This document shows, piece after piece, positions 59,466 through 64,000 of a stretch of DNA of 64,000 nucleotides. Source of the stretch: Heterohyrax brucei (Eukaryota > Chordata > Mammalia > Hyracoidea > Procaviidae); contig CM053140.1 of the NCBI GenBank assembly GCA_028571685.1, positions 218,197,323 to 218,261,322 on the forward strand. The letters run 5' to 3'. A program made the translations under genes and the position numbers. How positions within the stretch are numbered: the first letter of the stretch is position 1; each line of letters begins with the position of its first letter. The notes beneath the pieces are model-generated. The model was not told where the DNA came from, ran no database searches, and saw nothing but the letters and a program-made list of their open reading frames with translations.

Positions 59466-59875
59466 CTGAGGCAGAGTTACAGGTAGTTATATTAATATGA
59501 AAGAACTCAATATACAAGGTTAAGTTGTATCTTGAAGCAATCTCTTTTGAGATATAAAAGACAGAAGCTAGCAGAGAGATGGGGGAACTCATGTCAACAG
59601 GAATGAAGAACCAAAAGGGGAGCACATCCTTTGGACCCAGGTTCCTGTACTAAGAAACTTGTAGACCAAAGGAAGATTGATGACAAGGACCTTCTCCCAG
59701 TGCTGACACAAGGCCTTGTCTTCCGTTGAAGCTGGCACCCTAAAATCAGACTGTGGCCATCTAGACTCTGAGAAAATAAATTTTTCTATGTTAAAGCTGT
59801 CAATTTATGCTATTTCTGTTATAGTGGCACTAGGTAACCAAGACAGATTCCTATTGACAACAAAATGGAGCTACC

Positions 59876-60520
59876 AAGTTGTTGCTGCTATATCTCTTTG
59901 GATTGATGGGACTCACAGCAACCGTATGTACAACAGAACAAAACACTGCCCAGTCCTGCATCATCCTTACAATTGTTATTATGTTTGTGTAAATTGTTGT
60001 AGCCATCGTGTCAATTCATCTTTCTGAGAGTCTTCCTCTTTTCCATTGACCCTGTACTTTACCAAGCCTGATATCTTTCTCCAGGGATTGATCCCTCCTA
60101 ATGACATGTCCAAAGTATATGAGATGAAGTCTCACCATCTTTACTCCTAAAAAGCATTCTGGCTACGTTTCTTTCAAGACAGATCTGTTCATTCTTCCAG
60201 CAATCCACAGTACAGTCAATATTCTTCACCAGCACCATCACTGAAAGCTGTCAATAGCTCTTTGGTCTTCCTTATTCATTTTCCAGCTCTTGCACATCTA
60301 TGAGGTTAATGAAAACATGATGGCTTAGGTCAGGTGCATCTTAGTCTTCAAGGTGACACCTCTGCTTTTTAACATCTTGAGGAGGTCTTTTGCAGCAGAT
60401 TTGCCCAATGAGTCTTTATTTCCTGATTGTGCTTCCGTGGGTGTGGATTGTGAGTCTAATTAAAATGAAATCTTTGACAACTTCAATCTTTTCTCTGTTT
60501 ATCATGATGTCTATCAAGTA
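59876..60520 (-). mobile_element. RTE/BovB-like LINE, 3' end
   Basis: The tail side 'aagttgttgctgctatatct' is followed by 'gtacaacagaacaaaacact', 'ccctcctaatgacatgtcca', 'aagacagatctgttcattct' and 'gtcttcaaggtgacacctct', then 'gaaatctttgacaacttcaa'. This is the same order as 28374-28868 but longer. It is 5' truncated; many frame breaks. Confidence 0.83.
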
Positions 60521-60815
60521 GAAAATTGGTTAAGGAAGTTGAACTCTTGGAAAACTTCCCTACACCCATTCTTCCACCCCGACCTCAGCCAGAACAGGAT
60601 GGCTTCTTTCCATTTTTCAGATAGGTTTCTCTAAAAATTTCCATCTCAGTTCATGGCCCTGCCACCATACAAACATTTTCAAACCACCTACAAGTGAATA
60701 TAGACTGACTGCAGAAACTTGAGATCCACCTTCTATCAAACAGCTGTTGTCTACCAGACCTTGAACTCAACTATGTCACATATATTGTCTTATTTAAGCC
60801 TCTAATAGTTCCTGA
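60521..60815. other. Intergenic sequence, nothing recognised
   Basis: About 300 bases with no recognised element. Confidence 0.45.
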
Positions 60816-61028
60816 CATAAACAGCTCAGTCGGTGTAGTGGTTAAAGCATTCTGATGTTAACCAAAAGGCTGACAATTTAAACCCACTGGCTGCACTGCT
60901 AGAGAAAGATGTAGCAGTCTGCTTCTATAAAGATTTACAGCCTCGGAAACCCTGTGGGGCAATTCCACTCTGTCTTATAGGGACACTGTGAGTCAGAATC
61001 AACTCACTGGCAATGGATTTGATTTGAA
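60816..61028 (-). repeat. AfroSINE, longer variant
   Basis: 'gctcagtcggtgtagtggtt', 'gatgttaaccaaaaggctga', 'ctgcttctataaagatttac', 'cggaaaccctgtggggcaat' and 'cagaatcaactcactggcaa' in reverse orientation. Confidence 0.8.
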
Positions 61029-61031
61029 TTC

Positions 61032-61190
61032 AGGACGTAGACTTTATTATTGTCATTTTATAACTGAGCAAGCTGACTCAGAGAGGTCAGGTGATTTATC
61101 CAATATCATATAGCTAGGAAGATAGAGAGAAACTAGGTTCTCAGGCTCCAGCTCTATAACCATTCCTCATGTCATGTTGCTCAGTTTGGG
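61032..61190 (-). repeat. MIR SINE remnant
   Basis: 'cattttataactgagcaagc', 'gactcagagaggtcaggtga' and 'ccaatatcatatagctagga' match reversed MIR. Confidence 0.72.
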
Positions 61191-61589
61191 AATCAAGAGC
61201 TAACCTTGCACTCCAGCATGGGTCCAAGAGCATGGCTGCTAAAGCATTTCAGTATAACCTCTTGGTCATTTGTCAGATACCTCACCCAGAAGGAACTAGA
61301 AAGGAAGGTATCAGATGAGCATTTTTAGGCTATGTCTGAGGAACAGCATCCACCCAGGAAAGATCTCACGATCATCAACATGAGCAAAGGATAATAGTCT
61401 ATTCTTCTCTTGGAGAGTCAGAGTACACATCCCAACATTAACCATCTTGATAGTATTGTAGTTATTAAAAAAAAAAAAAACTCTTTCAACTGCCAATTTT
61501 TGTTTAGTCTAACATTTCCCAGCCTGGCTTTGCCATTGTACCCTGATCTTCTGAGAGCCCTATTAACATCTCCAAAGTGAGTGTTCTGA
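61191..61589. other. Intergenic sequence, nothing recognised
   Basis: About 400 bases with an A14 run at 61468-61481 and no recognised element or coding signal. Confidence 0.45.
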
Positions 61590-61725
61590 GGAACTGCCAT
61601 TAAGTCAACTCCAACTCATAGTAGAATAGCCCCATAGTGTTTCCAGGAGTGCCTGGTGGATTTGAACTGCTAGCCCTTTACTTAGCAGACAGAGCACTTA
61701 ACCAATACGACACCAGGGTTTCCTT
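61590..61725 (+). repeat. AfroSINE
   Basis: 'gaactgccattaagtcaact', 'gtttccaggagtgcctggtg' and 'cttaaccaatacgacaccag' are in order; a short internal deletion removes the section after 'caactcatag'. Confidence 0.83.
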
Positions 61726-61867
61726 CTGGGAAAAAAAGCTTGAAAATCCCACACTTAATGAAGTTAGCACACCGGGTATTCATCTTATCTCAGACACCTC
61801 TGCCCCAATGGTCTCTGTGACTTTGAATATTTTACAAATAGTTTCTGAGACTCAGCATCCCCACTTT

Positions 61868-61946
61868 TTTGATGACTTTCACAATTCATTCATTCAATAA
61901 ATACTTGTTGAGCTTCTGCCAGGCCCTGTGCTAGGCTGTGAATTCA
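61868..61946 (-). repeat. L2-like 3'-end remnant
   Basis: 'ttcattcattcaataaatac', 'ttgttgagcttctgccaggc' and 'cctgtgctaggctgtg' match the reversed 3' end of an L2-class LINE. Confidence 0.55.
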
Positions 61947-62139
61947 ACTATGAATGAGTCAGGTTGACTGCACTGCTCCTGGTATTTACTCTTCAGAGGA
62001 GGACAACTGTTCGTCACTCCAGAATTTTCAGAACTTTCTTTATTATAAGAATCCACTCAAGGATTTTACCAAAACAGACAAGAAAAATAATCACTTTTCT
62101 AGAATGAATCCTAAGATCAATCCAGAAGTAGCCCTAGAG

Positions 62140-63691
62140 CAGGGTCAGCTATATATCTTGGAGGCCAAGTACAAGATAAAAATATAAGTTCCAGGGTTCA
62201 AAAACAAGGGGGAAAAGTGTGGCTACAGATACATAAATATAAAGCTTTTTCCTGTAAAAACATTTTATTTCTTATAAAGCATATGAGTAACAACATAAAT
62301 GTACAAATTGCAAAAATATTTTGGTCCCATAATTTTTACATAACACAATAAATAATAATTCTTTATTAATGTGATATCTGGATTGACTGTAAGATCTTTC
62401 TGCATTGCTTTGCTGCAAATTCCTTTATTAGATCATCAAAATTTATACTTCTAGAGGTTTAATTTTGAGTTGATGAAACTAAAAGTAACACTTCCCCCTT
62501 GCAAACACAAGATCACAATTAAGTTTTAATAATTTTTAACTTTGAGAAGGCTCTTTCTGCTGATGCAGTTGTTATTGGAGCTGTTAAAGAGTATAGGTGG
62601 TGGCAAAATTGGGAAACATTTCTGATAAATAATTTCAAAATATAAATTTTAGTATATCAGAGTTTATAGTTCTTGTAAACAAGTCTTCTAAAAAAGATTG
62701 AACTTTACCATACTCAGTTTTGTTTAAGTTTGAATTTAATATTTAATGTAAACTCATGCAATGGCATTTTAACTTTTTCTCTGAAAACCTCCTAATCATG
62801 GAAGATGTACAAGAAAGCAAATGTGGTTTCATGATTTACATATCACTCAAAATGCCTGTTTATGCATTATATCACTGCATATTCAATTATAAGGAAAAAT
62901 TAATGTCTAAACTGTCACCATTAATAATTGACTCATCCAAGGCTTCATATAAGAATACTTCTTTTCCATCATATGTGACAATCTTTACATTTCATTTCTA
63001 TTTCTAAGCCTGTAGATACTTGCTTTGCAATTTTGTAGCAGTTTTTAAAACCAAAGATTCTAAACTGTCCAAAGAATTTGAATAGCTCTCTATTGCAGTC
63101 CACATGTATGCTTTCATTATGTAAAAATTTACCAGCACAGTTTCTTGATTTCACACCTGTGGTTCCTGTCCTGGTTCTCAGGTCGGCAGAGAGCTGATAT
63201 CTGTGCAGATGCCCTAGGGGCAGCTACAGAGATGGTCTCTGAGAGTGGATGGACATATTACCCTCCCACGGCAAATCATGGCACTGGCCCACAGAGTGGC
63301 TTTCTCTCCATTGCTCCTGCTGCTGCAGCAGCCACTGCCACCACCAGTCTACACCCAGATCCCAGTCTGACTGCCTCCTGGGGACTCTGCAGCACCCTGG
63401 ACTGCCCCAGGCAACCAGACAGGTTAACCAAGCCAACTGTTCAGTATGTGTGCTATCTGCAGCCTGCTGTATTTGGAGACCTGGGCCTATACTTAAACAC
63501 ACGCTGCCTGATATATTTCCTCTGCTCATATGCATGCTTCAGGATTCCATAAGGAATATAAGTTCAAAGAGAGAAGTGTCAGGAATTTCCAGATGATGAC
63601 AGCAGAGCATTAAACCAAGCACTCGATTCTTTCTGAGAGGGAGAGGGACCCTGTGCAATTTTACAGGTCTCATGCCTATTAGGCCTGCCTG
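62140..63691 (-). mobile_element. hAT-type DNA transposon remnant
   Basis: The ends read CAGGGTCAGCT (62140) and AGGCCTGCCTG (to 63691), imperfect inverted termini of the CAGGGC...GCCCTG kind seen in some mammalian hAT elements. The sub-terminal 'gcagagcattaaaccaagca' (63602-63621) is a block I associate with such elements. The minus strand carries transposase remnants (62385-63155). An 8-bp duplication is not visible, and the middle (63160-63590) is GC-richer and unexplained. The element limits are therefore provisional. Confidence 0.55.
62385..63155 (-). pseudogene. hAT transposase-like remnant with C-terminal dimerisation region
   Basis: On the minus strand, near 62600-62535, 'TASAERAFSKLKIIKT' is readable. 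This is the conserved 'S-ER-FS-LK-IK' block of the hAT C-terminal dimerisation domain. After stops, 'RSINFDDLIKEFAAKQCRK' follows (about 62455-62400), the usual end of these proteins. Upstream, 62969-63154 is open ('FGFKNCYKIAKQVSTGLEIE') and fits the region before it. hAT transposases cut and paste DNA, and several host genes derive from them. Here stops and frame changes show a dead copy. It could be a pseudogene of a hAT-derived host gene instead of a transposon; the termini favour the transposon. Confidence 0.65.
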
Positions 63692-64000
63692 AGGGAAATT
63701 GGCATTAACCTTATACTTCAGGTTTGCCAGAAACCCTATGACATCCTTCAGCACCAGCTTTTTAGCCCTATTGCGTGATCTTCCCGGGAAGACTGCAGAG
63801 ACAAATAGCCTGGCCTGGGGCTCTTCCATCAGAAGCATACCTTCCCTTGCCTGCCTCAAAGCAATGTGTTGGCCCCGCTGAGTTCTTCTGGGCTAAATCT
63901 TAGCCCAAGTTCCTTTGACTTCTCACTTCACCCCTGCCGTTAGAGAACTACCTTTAGTTTCTAAAAACCCCACTAATCATCCCACCTGATCCTAAGATTT
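63692..64000. other. Window end, nothing recognised
   Basis: No recognised element. Open frames across 63539-63881 on both strands show no domain. Confidence 0.45.

Larger units (their letters stand above)
51727..59845 (+). mobile_element. MaLR solo LTR split by a full-length L1
   Basis: The LTR begins TGTTATGGATTGAATTGTAA at 51727 and runs to 51845, then resumes at 59277 and ends '...aaccaagaca' at 59845, with 'gagaaaataaatttttctat', 'gttaaagctgtcaatttatg' and 'ttctgttatagtggcactag' near its end. The five bases outside (GATGC 51722-51726, GATTC 59846-59850) match at four positions, fitting the 5-bp duplication of ERVL-class elements. An AfroSINE (59314-59465) lies in the second part. Confidence 0.8.

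Noticed and set aside
63145..63859. Open frames of 100-135 codons on both strands that could be host exons
   Set aside because: No conserved domain, no consistent frame, and part lies inside the presumed hAT element; splice sites cannot be supported from sequence alone.
1..64000. CRISPR arrays, bacterial-type operons, tRNA or rRNA genes
   Set aside because: The window is mammalian repeat-rich DNA; tRNA-like sequences present are SINE heads with decayed promoters, and no regular spacer array exists.

Overview
This is a mammalian nuclear window made almost entirely of transposable-element sequence; I find no host protein-coding gene, tRNA, rRNA or CRISPR array that I can support. The organism is most likely an elephant or close afrotherian relative. 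The basis is about fourteen copies of AfroSINE-type tRNA-derived SINEs (a 'gactcatagcgaccct'-like box, then 'gtttccaaggagc', then 'cttaaccactacgccacc'). They sit beside RTE/BovB-like LINE 3' ends that share the SINE tail, and beside L1 elements with long structured 3'UTRs.

Layout. (1) 1-901 is low-information sequence with a MIR-like stretch. (2) 906-18729 is one old class I (gamma-like) endogenous retrovirus on the minus strand. It has two LTRs with TG...CA ends, a 4-bp GTCA target duplication, a tRNA-Pro-like primer binding site, and broken gag, pro, pol and env. It is split by a 5'-truncated L1 in integrase (3816-5262) and by an ~8.2-kb full-length plus-strand L1 in protease (about 7848-16105). 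The latter L1 has itself received an L1 3' fragment. (3) 18734-26235 is the quietest part: MLT1-like LTR, MIR, L2, AfroSINEs and one L1 3' end (22492-23503). (4) 26240-49725 is a stack of plus-strand L1s: an old L1 interrupted by a MaLR solo LTR and a complete younger L1 (27614-34534, with an RTE fragment in its ORF1), a fold-back mariner remnant (34980-35480), a near-complete L1 (about 35535-42560), a 5'-truncated L1 (42562-47455), an unclassified 450-bp piece, and an older L1 tail. (5) 50120-51330 holds an RTE tail and a run of same-strand AfroSINEs. (6) 51727-59845 is a plus-strand MaLR solo LTR split by a full-length minus-strand L1 with tandem 5'UTR units. (7) 59876-64000 holds an RTE 3' end, SINEs, MIR, and a hAT-type DNA transposon remnant (62140-63691).

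All coding sequence seen is transposon or provirus derived and is broken by stops and frameshifts. The longest open stretch (339 codons, 39232-40251) is L1 reverse transcriptase with an intact FADD motif. The nesting order gives a relative history: provirus, then L1s into it; MaLR LTR, then L1 into it; old L1, then younger L1, then RTE. Family names rest on recognition by eye. Element ends are exact only where a target-site duplication is cited.
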